This document shows, one piece after another, positions 6,025 through 12,729 of a DNA stretch of 12,729 nucleotides (position 1 is the stretch's first letter; every line of letters begins with the position of its first letter). The notes under the pieces are model-generated. The model worked only from the letters and a program-made list of their open reading frames with translations. It searched no databases and had not been told where the DNA came from. The stretch comes from an uncultured Flavobacteriales bacterium (GTDB lineage: Bacteria; Bacteroidota; Bacteroidia; Flavobacteriales_D; SKUL01), in the NCBI GenBank assembly GCA_937911795.1, contig CALDPJ010000395.1:1-12729 (forward strand), in the 5' to 3' direction. The position numbers and the translations under genes are program-made.

Positions 6025-6135
6025 ATGGTGTGTCTACTCCCGCAAAAGTAGAAATCTTTCATTTCTTCCTTTTGCGAGGATCCTCGAAGTTCTTACGCTA
6101 AAGCGAGAACTTCGGGACAATTTCACCACCTGGGC
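6025..6135 (-). pseudogene. Interrupted and 3'-truncated tRNA-Leu copy
   Basis: On the minus strand the copy begins GCCCAGGTGGTGAAATTG, identical to the first 18 nt of the intact tRNA-Leu (plus-strand identity spans 6118-6138). It is then interrupted by 80 bases and resumes GTAGACACACCAT (6037 down to 6025), matching the D loop, D stem and start of the anticodon stem with one substitution. The anticodon, variable, T and 3' acceptor parts are missing. The interruption lies exactly between the two conserved D-loop G residues. The perfect TATCTTTG promoter just upstream suggests this was once the first gene of a tRNA-Leu array. Confidence 0.85.
6038..6117. mobile_element. 80-bp element with inverted-repeat ends inserted in a tRNA-Leu copy
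   Basis: The borders are defined by the uninterrupted tRNA. The inserted segment begins TCCCG and ends CGGGA, giving 5-bp perfect terminal inverted repeats (TCCCGCAAAAG at one end against TCCCGAAGTTC read from the other). It folds into three units: hairpin CGCAAAAG/CTTTTGCG (6041-6048, 6069-6076) with an inner GAAAT/ATTTC; the 12-bp perfect palindrome CGAGGATCCTCG (6075-6086); and hairpin CGAAGTTCT/AGAACTTCG (6085-6093, 6106-6114) with inner CGC/GCG. It has no coding capacity and no clear target-site duplication beyond one possible C. It fits a non-autonomous palindromic repeat of the MITE/REP-like sort; the mobilising enzyme is unknown. Confidence 0.65.
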
Positions 6136-6145
6136 AATCGGGGTG

Positions 6146-6153
6146 CAAAGATA
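6146..6153 (-). promoter_or_regulatory. -7 element (TATCTTTG) of the tRNA-Leu locus
   Basis: TATCTTTG on the minus strand is a perfect TAnnTTTG match and ends 10 bases upstream of the 5' end of the interrupted tRNA copy. This spacing suits a tRNA promoter. No clear TTG -33 is present. It is the only consensus promoter found upstream of the intact tRNA-Leu. Confidence 0.65.
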
Positions 6154-6222
6154 GAATTTTATGAGAATACAGGATTGTCCGTTGAACTTTTCTGAGAAGA
6201 AAGATCAGCCATTTTTTATCTC

Positions 6223-6230
6223 TATTTTTA
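6223..6230 (+). promoter_or_regulatory. Possible -7 element (TATTTTTA) for the S9 peptidase gene
   Basis: TATTTTTA matches five of six fixed positions of TAnnTTTG, 21 bases before the ATG at 6252. The leader is A-rich (AAAAATAAAAAG) with no Shine-Dalgarno sequence, as is usual in Bacteroidota. Confidence 0.35.
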
Positions 6231-6251
6231 CGTGAATCAAAAAATAAAAAG

Positions 6252-8171
6252 ATGAAAAAACTGCTGCTGATTGTTTTTGTTTTTACAATTGCCTTTCCAT
6301 TAGCTGCTCAGGATGTTATGACGCCGGAGTTGTTATGGAAACTGGGGAGGGTTAGCGCCGTGGGGGTTTCAGAAGATGCAGAATTTCTGGTTTACCGGGT
6401 AACGACTCCTTCTGTGCAAGAAAACACCATGCACACGAAGTACTATAAAGTTCCACTGAGCGGCGGAGAACCCGAAGAAGTTAAGGATCACCAATCACTG
6501 GTGGCGAACCCGAAAATATCACCGGATGGCACTTACGAAATTTTCAGCAAGCCCGTAAAAGTGAAGCCCGTAAAAGGGGCTGATTTTTACCCCGAACTAA
6601 CAGAAAGTGAAGTGTCTATTTACAACACCCTCGATTACAGAATTTGGGATACCTGGAACGATGGCACTTATAATCATGTTCATTACCGAAAGACTGATGG
6701 AGATACGGCAGGAACCGATATCATGAAGGACGAACCTTTCAATTCTCCTTCAAAACCATTTGGTGGCGCAGACGACTACATCTGGACACCCGATGGAAAA
6801 GCCATTGTATATGTCTGTAAAAAAGTCAGCGGTACCGAGGCTGTGCAATCAACCAATACAGACTTGTATCGCTATGATCTGAATAGCAGACAAACTACCA
6901 ATCTCACAGCGGGAATGATGGGATATGACACACATCCCTCCTATTCTTCGGACGGAAGGCTGGCCTGGCTAAGTATGCCGCGCGATGGTTATGAAAGCGA
7001 TAAGAACGATATCATTGTTGATTCGCACGGAACGCGCCGCAACCTTACCGCCGACTGGGATGGCTCGGTGAATAGCTTTATCTGGAGCAACGATGGAAAG
7101 TCCATCTTTTTCACAGCGGCCATAGACGCTACTATACAATTATTCGAAGTGGATGATCCGGGAAAATCGAAAAAACTACCGGAGGTTAAGCAGCTTACAT
7201 TTGGTGTTTTCGATGTCAATGGACCGATAGCTCAGGTTGAGAACAGTATCATCGTCCGCAAATCGGATATGAATCACGCGGCGGAAATTTACAGTTACGA
7301 TCTGAGGAAAAAAGTCTGGAAGCAGTTGACCCATGTCAACGAAGAAATTTATTCCAATCTCAAAACCAGCAAACTCGAACTACGAAAGATCAATACCACC
7401 GACGGAAAATCCATGCATACCTGGATCATTTATCCTCCTGATTTTGATCCGGAAAAAAAATACCCTACCCTTCTCTATCTGCAGGGAGGACCCCAATCGG
7501 CACTCAGCCAGTTCTATTCTTTCCGCTGGAATTTTCAGGTGATGGCTGCACAAGGTTATATAATAGTAGCACCGAACCGCCGCGGAATGCCCGGCCACGG
7601 TGTCGAATGGAACGAAGCCATCAGCAAAGACTGGGGTGGCCAACCGATGCAGGATTATCTGTCGGCCATTGATTCGATGGCAAAAGAACCGTTTGTGGAC
7701 AATGACCGGATTGGAGCTATTGGCGCTAGTTTCGGCGGATATTCGGCATTTTACCTCGCTGGTCACCACGATGGGAGATTCAAATCTTTCATTGCGCACG
7801 ACGGTGTATTTAACCTGAAAAGCATGTATGGCACCACCGAAGAATTATTTTTTGTGAACTGGGAACTGGGCGGCCCGTACTGGGAAAAAGACAATGCCGA
7901 CATTCAAAAAGCCTACAAGGAATTCAACCCTATCAATTATGTAGATCGCTGGGACACCCCGATCATGATTTATCAGGGTGGAAAGGATTTCAGAGTGCCG
8001 ATCGGTCAGGGGCTGGAAGCATTTCAGGCAGCCCAGGTTCAGGGAATCAAAAGCAAACTGGTTTATTTTCCGGAAGAAAACCACTGGGTACTTTCACCAC
8101 AAAACGGACTGGTATGGCAACGGGAGTTTTTTAAATGGCTGGATGAAACGCTTTTGGTTGAACAACCTTGA
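6252..8171 (+). CDS. Secreted S9-family (prolyl oligopeptidase/acylaminoacyl-peptidase-like) serine peptidase
   Basis: The 639-residue protein has a signal peptide MKKLLLIVFVFTIAFPLAAQ (1-20) and probable cleavage after AAQ, so it is periplasmic or further exported. Residues about 25-370 form a WD40-like/beta-propeller region with repeated SPDG, TPDG, SSDG and SNDG turns (near 90, 180, 233 and 280). The C-terminal alpha/beta-hydrolase domain (about 375-635) has an oxyanion-region LQGGP (410-414), nucleophile S493 in GASFGGYS, D579 in YQGGKDFRVP and H611 in PEENHWV, the complete S9 triad. The family removes dipeptides or acylated residues from short peptides; the exact specificity is not predictable. 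It lacks a T9SS C-terminal domain. It is convergent with the CotH gene, with only 8 bases between stops. Confidence 0.92.
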   Translation: MKKLLLIVFVFTIAFPLAAQDVMTPELLWKLGRVSAVGVSEDAEFLVYRVTTPSVQENTMHTKYYKVPLSGGEPEEVKDHQSLVANPKISPDGTYEIFSKPVKVKPVKGADFYPELTESEVSIYNTLDYRIWDTWNDGTYNHVHYRKTDGDTAGTDIMKDEPFNSPSKPFGGADDYIWTPDGKAIVYVCKKVSGTEAVQSTNTDLYRYDLNSRQTTNLTAGMMGYDTHPSYSSDGRLAWLSMPRDGYESDKNDIIVDSHGTRRNLTADWDGSVNSFIWSNDGKSIFFTAAIDATIQLFEVDDPGKSKKLPEVKQLTFGVFDVNGPIAQVENSIIVRKSDMNHAAEIYSYDLRKKVWKQLTHVNEEIYSNLKTSKLELRKINTTDGKSMHTWIIYPPDFDPEKKYPTLLYLQGGPQSALSQFYSFRWNFQVMAAQGYIIVAPNRRGMPGHGVEWNEAISKDWGGQPMQDYLSAIDSMAKEPFVDNDRIGAIGASFGGYSAFYLAGHHDGRFKSFIAHDGVFNLKSMYGTTEELFFVNWELGGPYWEKDNADIQKAYKEFNPINYVDRWDTPIMIYQGGKDFRVPIGQGLEAFQAAQVQGIKSKLVYFPEENHWVLSPQNGLVWQREFFKWLDETLLVEQP

Positions 8172-8179
8172 GACCGGTT

Positions 8180-10468
8180 TTATCTAGATCCGACAACCAC
8201 TTTTTCGCTGTAGAATGAACCATTTACCTCTACGCGCAACAGGTAAACTCCGGGAGTAAGTCCATCATTGAAGGTAATCTGTTCCATCAGGTGATCTGTA
8301 TAATCGCGGTGTTCGATCAAAGCACCGCTGCTATTGTACAATGCAACTACTCCGGTTTCGGCAATTCCGGTAAATAAAACTGTAAACGGACCGTTGCCGG
8401 GGTTTGGATAAACAACGAAGGGTTTTCCAAAATATCGCTCCAGCACATCGTTCATAAAGACTGGCCGGTTCATTGCGAAATACCTCAACGACTGAACGTG
8501 TGACTCCCATTGACGATAGCTAATGGGGTAATGCCAACGTTCGATGTGCTCGGCCACCAGCGGAGCATACATTTGTTCAAATTTATCAATAGCATCGATT
8601 ACCGTTCCCGTACTGAAAGTAGTATTCAGCAATGTGCGAAAGCGCGATACAAACTGATTTTTGAATTGTTCATTCCGCAACAAGGATCTGAAAATCTGCA
8701 TTGTCCATGCCGGACTTCGGGTATGAAAATCGGAATCTCCTATGTTTTCGAAAACGTGATTGAAGTGCGGTTTCATCATACATGCATCGCAATCAAAAAA
8801 CAACCACCGCCAGATTCCTCCTGAAGATTCTTTTCTCCAGAGGCTGTTATTGTTATCCGGAAAATCGGTGTTGGCGAAATAGAGTTGTGCGATGTGTTGA
8901 TCTATAAAATTTGGGATGTCAATTATTTCAGAGATGTAGTCATAGTGAACATCCTCCCGAAGATCATGTTGATCAATAAAATCAATCAGCGACACATAAT
9001 TAAAACCGTTCCCTTCTTCAACAATTACTCCTCCGAATATTAAACTGTATTCTATAACTTCCAGATTGTTTTTGTCGACATCGAAATGACCTTCGAGGTA
9101 ATGTTTGTCCTGCCGCTCGCGCAATGCGTGCACTCCCCAGTACTCACCGTTAAGAAACACCACTGCCGGAATTCCAGCCTGAAAACTCACCTTCATATCG
9201 CGCACAATATAATGGCACAAATGATCTTTGAACAAGGTCCCCGACCAATCACCCATGGATGTGCGGAGCAACAATCTTTTATATTCTGTAAAGGGTCGAT
9301 CCTCGAAAAACGGATACTCAAAATGCGAATTTCCATATTCATTCCGGGCGTACATCCGCAATGATTTCTGAACACCTTGCCGGGTTCCTCCGCCATGAAT
9401 GCGCACGCCACCGTTCTGATTCAGTAACACTTCCCCTTCGGGGCTGACGAATTCAAAATTTGCCAGGCGTTCCCACAGATCTCCGCGCTCATTGTAATTC
9501 TCATTTTCCCCATAAACGTACATACCGCGCAACGGGTCAAAAAGATTTTCCGGATCCGTATTCACAAATACCACCTCCGCAGGGTAAGGATGATCGGAGG
9601 CGTCGATTAAAAAGTTTCCGGTGATGACCGGAGAAACCGGACAACCTTCGGCATACGCTACCGCGCGCACCACATTCGATTTTTTGATTTTAGTAGCCGG
9701 TGCTTTAAAATCCACAGCAAACTCTGTAGTCTGAATCGCAGAAAAGTTATTGGATTCAGATTTGCGTTCGCCCATCCAGATCGGTCCGTTTTTGAGTGTT
9801 GAATGTTGGTTTGGTGCAGCACCCGTATTAAAGGTATAATAGACATCGAAGTTGCCTTCAATATTAATAGATAACGCAAACGGATCGGTATAAAAACCGG
9901 AAGCGTGCGAAAAAGAAAGATTGGTTTCGGGCCAGGTATTGCTTTCGGCCCAGGCAATATTATTGGTTGAACCGGGAGAAGGCGCGCTCAACAATTCCCA
10001 GTCTTCCGAACCATCAGGAAGTCGACCAAAGGATTTATTTTGCCGAACACATTCTGCAGGTGAAGCGTCATCCATTTCCCCACTTTTTGTAAACAGGTAA
10101 ATCCCGTTCACATTGTTTTCAATCGTGAAGTTGGCATGAAAGGGTTGCGCGGAGACAATATTTCCCGCTGAGGCATAAATTAAAATTGAGCTATCCGGCA
10201 TCAATACCGCCTGAGGAAAACTCCATTTCTTTGGCTGAAGCGGGTCATTGGTCAGGTAATAATTGCTGAGCTGAATCGGATTTTCCCCGCGATTATAGAG
10301 TTCAACCCAGGGCGGATAATTACCAAATTGATCAGAAAAAGTGGTATTATCAAACATCACTTCATTGATCACCAGCGATTGTGCGGCAGTGTGCTTCACC
10401 AACACAAATCCTGTCAGCACCGAAAAAATAATAAGCAATATGCAGTGCCTGAGCGCCGTCACAATCAA
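8180..10468 (-). CDS. Secreted CotH-kinase-like protein with lamin-tail and T9SS sorting domains
   Basis: The 762-residue protein has an N-terminal signal peptide (1-30, ending TAAQ). Next comes a lamin-tail domain (about 31-168; LVINEVMFDN, WVELYNRGENPIQLSNYYLTND). A chitobiase-C-terminal-like beta domain spans about 185-290 (FYTDPFALSI, DVYYTFNTG, VVRAVAYAEGCPVSPVITGNFLID). A CotH-like kinase region spans about 295-680 and includes GGVRIHGGGTR (353-363), KSLRMYARNEYG, YWGVHALRER (443-452), DFPDNNNSLWR (535-545) and the metal-site-like WLFFDCD (555-561). It ends with a type A T9SS sorting domain (682-762: VVYPNPGNGPF ... GLTPGVYLLRV ... KVVV). CotH proteins are atypical protein kinases known from Bacillus spore coats; the extracellular target here is unknown. 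The start is a TTG whose TTGA overlaps the stop of the upstream gene, implying translational coupling; no ATG precedes the signal peptide. Confidence 0.9.
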   Translation of the reverse strand: MIVTALRHCILLIIFSVLTGFVLVKHTAAQSLVINEVMFDNTTFSDQFGNYPPWVELYNRGENPIQLSNYYLTNDPLQPKKWSFPQAVLMPDSSILIYASAGNIVSAQPFHANFTIENNVNGIYLFTKSGEMDDASPAECVRQNKSFGRLPDGSEDWELLSAPSPGSTNNIAWAESNTWPETNLSFSHASGFYTDPFALSINIEGNFDVYYTFNTGAAPNQHSTLKNGPIWMGERKSESNNFSAIQTTEFAVDFKAPATKIKKSNVVRAVAYAEGCPVSPVITGNFLIDASDHPYPAEVVFVNTDPENLFDPLRGMYVYGENENYNERGDLWERLANFEFVSPEGEVLLNQNGGVRIHGGGTRQGVQKSLRMYARNEYGNSHFEYPFFEDRPFTEYKRLLLRTSMGDWSGTLFKDHLCHYIVRDMKVSFQAGIPAVVFLNGEYWGVHALRERQDKHYLEGHFDVDKNNLEVIEYSLIFGGVIVEEGNGFNYVSLIDFIDQHDLREDVHYDYISEIIDIPNFIDQHIAQLYFANTDFPDNNNSLWRKESSGGIWRWLFFDCDACMMKPHFNHVFENIGDSDFHTRSPAWTMQIFRSLLRNEQFKNQFVSRFRTLLNTTFSTGTVIDAIDKFEQMYAPLVAEHIERWHYPISYRQWESHVQSLRYFAMNRPVFMNDVLERYFGKPFVVYPNPGNGPFTVLFTGIAETGVVALYNSSGALIEHRDYTDHLMEQITFNDGLTPGVYLLRVEVNGSFYSEKVVVGSR

Positions 10469-11043
10469 TAGAAAAATCTTAGCTCAATGGCCAGCCAGTC
10501 GTAATTCAGATTTTCTTCGTACTCCAGCCCCAAACCATTGGCGTAGGAACCTGTGGCCCATTGATGCTGCAATGTCATTCCCAGTAATAGCGAAGCGCGT
10601 TCTGCTATCAAAAACCGACGACCTACTCCGGCTTTGAACATCATTCCGCCGTTGAAGTTATAGTCACTGAATTCTGCTGAACGGGTTCTCCACGCTGCCG
10701 AAGAACCTATGTTGAGCAACATATAAGTGATGGATTGATCGGGCTTCAGAAAACCCAGAAAAGAAAGGTAGAACGGTATAAAACGTTCCTGTTCCATTAA
10801 CAAGGTTGCACCTGTTCCAACTCCGATATTTACCGTTGAACTCAGCGGAAGGAAAACGCTGATATCGCCGGAGAATGCTGGATTGTATGTAAAACTCTCG
10901 CTGAAAAACTGCCCTCCGATCAAATAACCACCACCTGCCATTACCCGCAAAGCAGGTAGTTTCGGCTGTTCTTCCTGAGCCGAAACCGGCGCGGTGACAA
11001 CCAATATCACCAATAAACAAATCAGCTTTAGAAAATGGCTCAT
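10465..11043 (-). CDS. Outer-membrane beta-barrel-like protein
   Basis: The 192-residue protein has a signal peptide (MSHFLKLICLLVILVVTAPVSAQ, residues 1-23). The mature part is built of alternating amphipathic strands rich in glycine and aromatics (GGGYLIGGQFF, NIGVGTGATLLM, MMFKAGVGRRFL, SLLLGMTLQHQWATG) and ends with WLAIELRFFY, an aromatic C-terminal residue as expected for a barrel recognised by the BAM machinery. The size suits an eight-stranded barrel. Its stop overlaps the TTG start of the CotH protein, so the two are probably made together; a role as a surface partner is inference only. ATG 11043 gives the signal peptide directly. No specific family is recognised. Confidence 0.75.
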   Translation of the reverse strand: MSHFLKLICLLVILVVTAPVSAQEEQPKLPALRVMAGGGYLIGGQFFSESFTYNPAFSGDISVFLPLSSTVNIGVGTGATLLMEQERFIPFYLSFLGFLKPDQSITYMLLNIGSSAAWRTRSAEFSDYNFNGGMMFKAGVGRRFLIAERASLLLGMTLQHQWATGSYANGLGLEYEENLNYDWLAIELRFFY

Positions 11044-11062
11044 GATGTTTAAATATTGGTTG

Positions 11063-11070
11063 CGAAGGTA
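11063..11070 (-). promoter_or_regulatory. Possible -7 element (TACCTTCG) for the barrel-CotH gene pair
   Basis: TACCTTCG on the minus strand matches five of six fixed bases of TAnnTTTG and lies 19 bases upstream of the ATG at 11043. No good -33 element. It would drive the two overlapping genes as one transcript, separately from the gene at 11133-12152. Confidence 0.4.
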
Positions 11071-11132
11071 ATACTCATCCGGGAAAGTAAACCGAGGAGC
11101 ATATTTAATTCACTGGTTCGGATTTCCACACA

Positions 11133-12152
11133 TCAAGGCGTAGCGACTTCTGCAACCGAAGGATTTTCGGCTACGGGAGTCCTGGGAGCACGGGCTGCGG
11201 CTCTGGCTTCTTCTTTCAGTTGTCGCTGCATTTGTTTCACCGTAAGTGTAGAACCATCCGGGCTCCATCCGGGAGGTCCGAAGGTGTACATAAAAACCTG
11301 ATACGGATTCTTTGCTTTTTTAATGTCTTTCCAGATATCCCCATACTCGTGGGTGAGAATAACCAGCGGATTGTAGGACTTAGGAGCATGTATCACCCCA
11401 TAGCGGATTTCCTCTTCTCCATCCTCGTCAAGTTCTTTGTATGTTCCGAACATCCGGTCAAAAATATTCAGGAAGCCACCATGATTTTTATCCAGATACT
11501 TAACGTTCTGCGCGTGATGTACCTGATGCTGTGTATGTAGATTTAAAAATTTCTCGAGAAATCCGAGTTTGGGAACATAGGTAGTATGCAATTGCAATTG
11601 CCACAGTGCTTCAATACCAAGACAAACGACGAGCATCTCCGGGCGGAATCCGAGTGCCGGAATCCACATGTAGAAAAATGGTTTGTAGAGAATCGTAAAC
11701 CAGCCGTTGCGGATACCGGTGCCAAGGTTAAAATTATCGGAGCTGTGGTGCACAATATGGGCTGCCCAGAAAACTCTTACCTCGTGGTTCGCGCGGTGAA
11801 ACCAGTAATACGAAAAATCGTCGAGTAACTGGCAGATGATCCAGATGTACCAGGCGAAACCGAAGGAGGCATATCCGAGAATGTTGCGACGAATCTCTTC
11901 ACCGGCAGCATCCAACCCAACTACAGGATTGAAAATATCATAGACTACACCGAAAATAAAAATGGCCGAGACTACCTTCAGCGCAGCTCCAAGAATCATT
12001 GCTCCGAAGCCCATACTCGAACTGGCAAGCAGATCTTTCCAGTCGTAAAGCTTTTTGTTACCGGTGGATTTACTGTAAACAAGCTCCAGGGCAATCAAGC
12101 CTAAAAACATTGGAACACCGTAAACTAGCGGATTGGTAAATGAAATGTCCAT
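11133..12152 (-). CDS. Sterol desaturase / fatty acid hydroxylase family membrane di-iron protein
   Basis: The 339-residue protein has hydrophobic segments at about 8-26, 45-72, 92-111 and 150-185. The histidine clusters of the superfamily are present: HRANHE (H119, H123), HIVHHS (H132, H135, H136) and HQVHHA (H209, H212, H213), plus H189 and the NHGG histidine H224. They bind two irons and use O2 to hydroxylate or desaturate lipid substrates in the membrane. The arrangement RANHE...AAHIVHHSS with the later NHGGFLNIFDRMFGT is typical of the bacterial members, which relate to alkylglycerol monooxygenase and carotenoid/sterol hydroxylases; the substrate here is unknown. Residues about 312-339 form an Ala/Pro/Glu-rich tail not needed by the family. 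ATG 12152 is preceded by a consensus -7 element at 12172-12179. Confidence 0.9.
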   Translation of the reverse strand: MDISFTNPLVYGVPMFLGLIALELVYSKSTGNKKLYDWKDLLASSSMGFGAMILGAALKVVSAIFIFGVVYDIFNPVVGLDAAGEEIRRNILGYASFGFAWYIWIICQLLDDFSYYWFHRANHEVRVFWAAHIVHHSSDNFNLGTGIRNGWFTILYKPFFYMWIPALGFRPEMLVVCLGIEALWQLQLHTTYVPKLGFLEKFLNLHTQHQVHHAQNVKYLDKNHGGFLNIFDRMFGTYKELDEDGEEEIRYGVIHAPKSYNPLVILTHEYGDIWKDIKKAKNPYQVFMYTFGPPGWSPDGSTLTVKQMQRQLKEEARAAARAPRTPVAENPSVAEVATP

Positions 12153-12171
12153 GTAAATTCAGAATTTGTGG

Positions 12172-12179
12172 CAAAGTTA
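12172..12179 (-). promoter_or_regulatory. -7 element (TAACTTTG) for the sterol desaturase family gene
   Basis: TAACTTTG on the minus strand matches TAnnTTTG fully, 19 bases upstream of the ATG. A TTTTT run 20 bases further upstream sits where the -33 TTG would be expected. Confidence 0.6.
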
Positions 12180-12252
12180 AGCATTCACCCGGGATGGATA
12201 AAAATTTGAATGTACAGAAATGGCTTTTGATCGGGTCTGGATGCCTTAGATT

Positions 12253-12293
12253 GAAAAAAATCCCCGTCCCTTCGAATAGAAAGGACGGGGATT
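12253..12293 (-). terminator. Strong Rho-independent terminator after the T9SS cargo gene
   Basis: An 11-bp perfect stem AATCCCCGTCC/GGACGGGGATT (12259-12269 with 12283-12293) has a 13-base loop. On the minus strand it is followed by a U-run (plus-strand A-run 12253-12260). It lies 18 bases beyond the stop at 12312 and separates that gene from the next one on the same strand. Confidence 0.92.
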
Positions 12294-12311
12294 AAAATAT
12301 AATTGAAGATA

Positions 12312-12729
12312 CTATCTGATCACCAATCGCTCAGTGGCAACCACTTTGTCGTCGGCGCGCACCTGAACAATATAAATGCCTTTCGATATATCACCAAGCG
12401 GAAGCACGTAATTCAGCACCGCCCCCTGATGCGCAAATTTCTCAGACGTCAATTCAGCACCGTGGATGCTATGGATCGAAATGGTCATCTGATGTTTTCC
12501 AGATTCCAATCCGTCCAATGTGATCTTCAGTTCATTTCCTGGATTTGGATTCGGGTACAAACCTGCTTTAACATCACCGGAAATTTTTCGTTGCTGAATA
12601 AATTCAGGAACTGACTCAGCCTGGTAGCCCTGTCCGCCGATGGAAATCTCGCATGGAATTCCATATTCACCAGTCACACCACCCTGCTTCGCCCGAACGC
12701 GAACGTTATAGTTTCCGGAAGATAATGCC
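12312..12729 (-). CDS. T9SS-exported protein, C-terminal part (5' end outside the window)
   Basis: The frame is open to the window edge; only the last 138 residues are present. The visible N-terminal part, ALSSGNYNVRVRAKQGG, looks like the last strands of an extracellular beta-sandwich (fibronectin III- or Ig-like) domain. After a linker the sorting domain starts GLYPNPNPGNELKITLDG and continues with HQMTISIHSIHGAEL, then DISKGIYIVQVRADDKVVATERLVIR, the type A T9SS C-terminal signal that is removed on export. The function of the cargo itself is not visible. An internal GTG at 12677 would be a spurious start, since coding similarity continues upstream. A strong terminator follows. Confidence 0.85.
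   Translation of the reverse strand, partial: ALSSGNYNVRVRAKQGGVTGEYGIPCEISIGGQGYQAESVPEFIQQRKISGDVKAGLYPNPNPGNELKITLDGLESGKHQMTISIHSIHGAELTSEKFAHQGAVLNYVLPLGDISKGIYIVQVRADDKVVATERLVIR

Noticed and set aside
7380..7799. Minus-strand 139-codon frame inside the S9 peptidase
   Set aside because: It lies antisense to the catalytic domain with its complete triad; a shadow of strong codon bias.
9658..9957. Minus-strand 99-codon frame within the CotH gene
   Set aside because: Alternative frame of a gene with continuous domain similarity through this interval; not supported.

Overview
The window looks like a chromosomal segment of a Bacteroidota bacterium, probably a Flavobacteriales-type lineage. 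Four lines of evidence support this: two proteins end in type IX secretion (T9SS) C-terminal sorting domains (on the minus strand at 8180-10468 and 12312-12729); there is a GldH-like gliding-motility lipoprotein; several genes are preceded by the Bacteroidota -7 promoter element TAnnTTTG; and gene starts lack Shine-Dalgarno sequences and sit in AT-rich leaders. Coding density is high and most of the content is ordinary chromosomal genes. I see no phage, CRISPR array or defence system.

Layout. 1-593 is the C-terminal half of a RhlE-type DEAD-box helicase on the minus strand, cut abruptly at about 588-600. There it abuts the C-terminal end of an unrelated plus-strand gene that has also lost its 5' part. 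This is either a chimeric assembly join or a real rearrangement. 798-3135 holds three housekeeping-type genes: a PyrR-like phosphoribosyltransferase, shikimate kinase (minus strand), and a GNAT-like protein divergent from it. A tRNA-Lys(UUU) with promoter and terminator follows at 3187-3340, then a gene-free stretch of about 380 bases with short palindromes. 3720-5623 (minus) encodes a YfcC/DcuC-type carrier followed by the GldH-like lipoprotein.

5728-6153 (minus) is the most unusual part. It is a tRNA-Leu(GAG) locus with one intact tRNA flanked by two broken relatives. The upstream relative still has a consensus promoter, but it is split between the two D-loop guanines by an 80-bp element with inverted-repeat ends and internal hairpins. 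The downstream relative is only a 3' end, embedded in another palindrome and followed by its own terminator. I infer a former tandem tRNA-Leu array in which the single surviving gene is read from the promoter of the broken first copy.

6252-8171 encodes a secreted S9-family serine peptidase. It converges on a minus-strand pair: an outer-membrane beta-barrel protein (10465-11043) overlapping by TTGA a secreted protein with lamin-tail, CotH-kinase and T9SS sorting domains (8180-10468). Upstream of these, on the same strand, are a sterol desaturase/fatty-acid hydroxylase family membrane protein (11133-12152) and the 3' end of another T9SS-exported protein, with a strong terminator between the two.

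The genes do not form one pathway. The common theme is cell-envelope and secreted proteins (peptidase, CotH protein, barrel, GldH-like, T9SS cargo) mixed with core metabolism. No clear novel multi-gene system was found. The best candidates for follow-up are the tRNA-Leu locus and the chimeric junction near 590.
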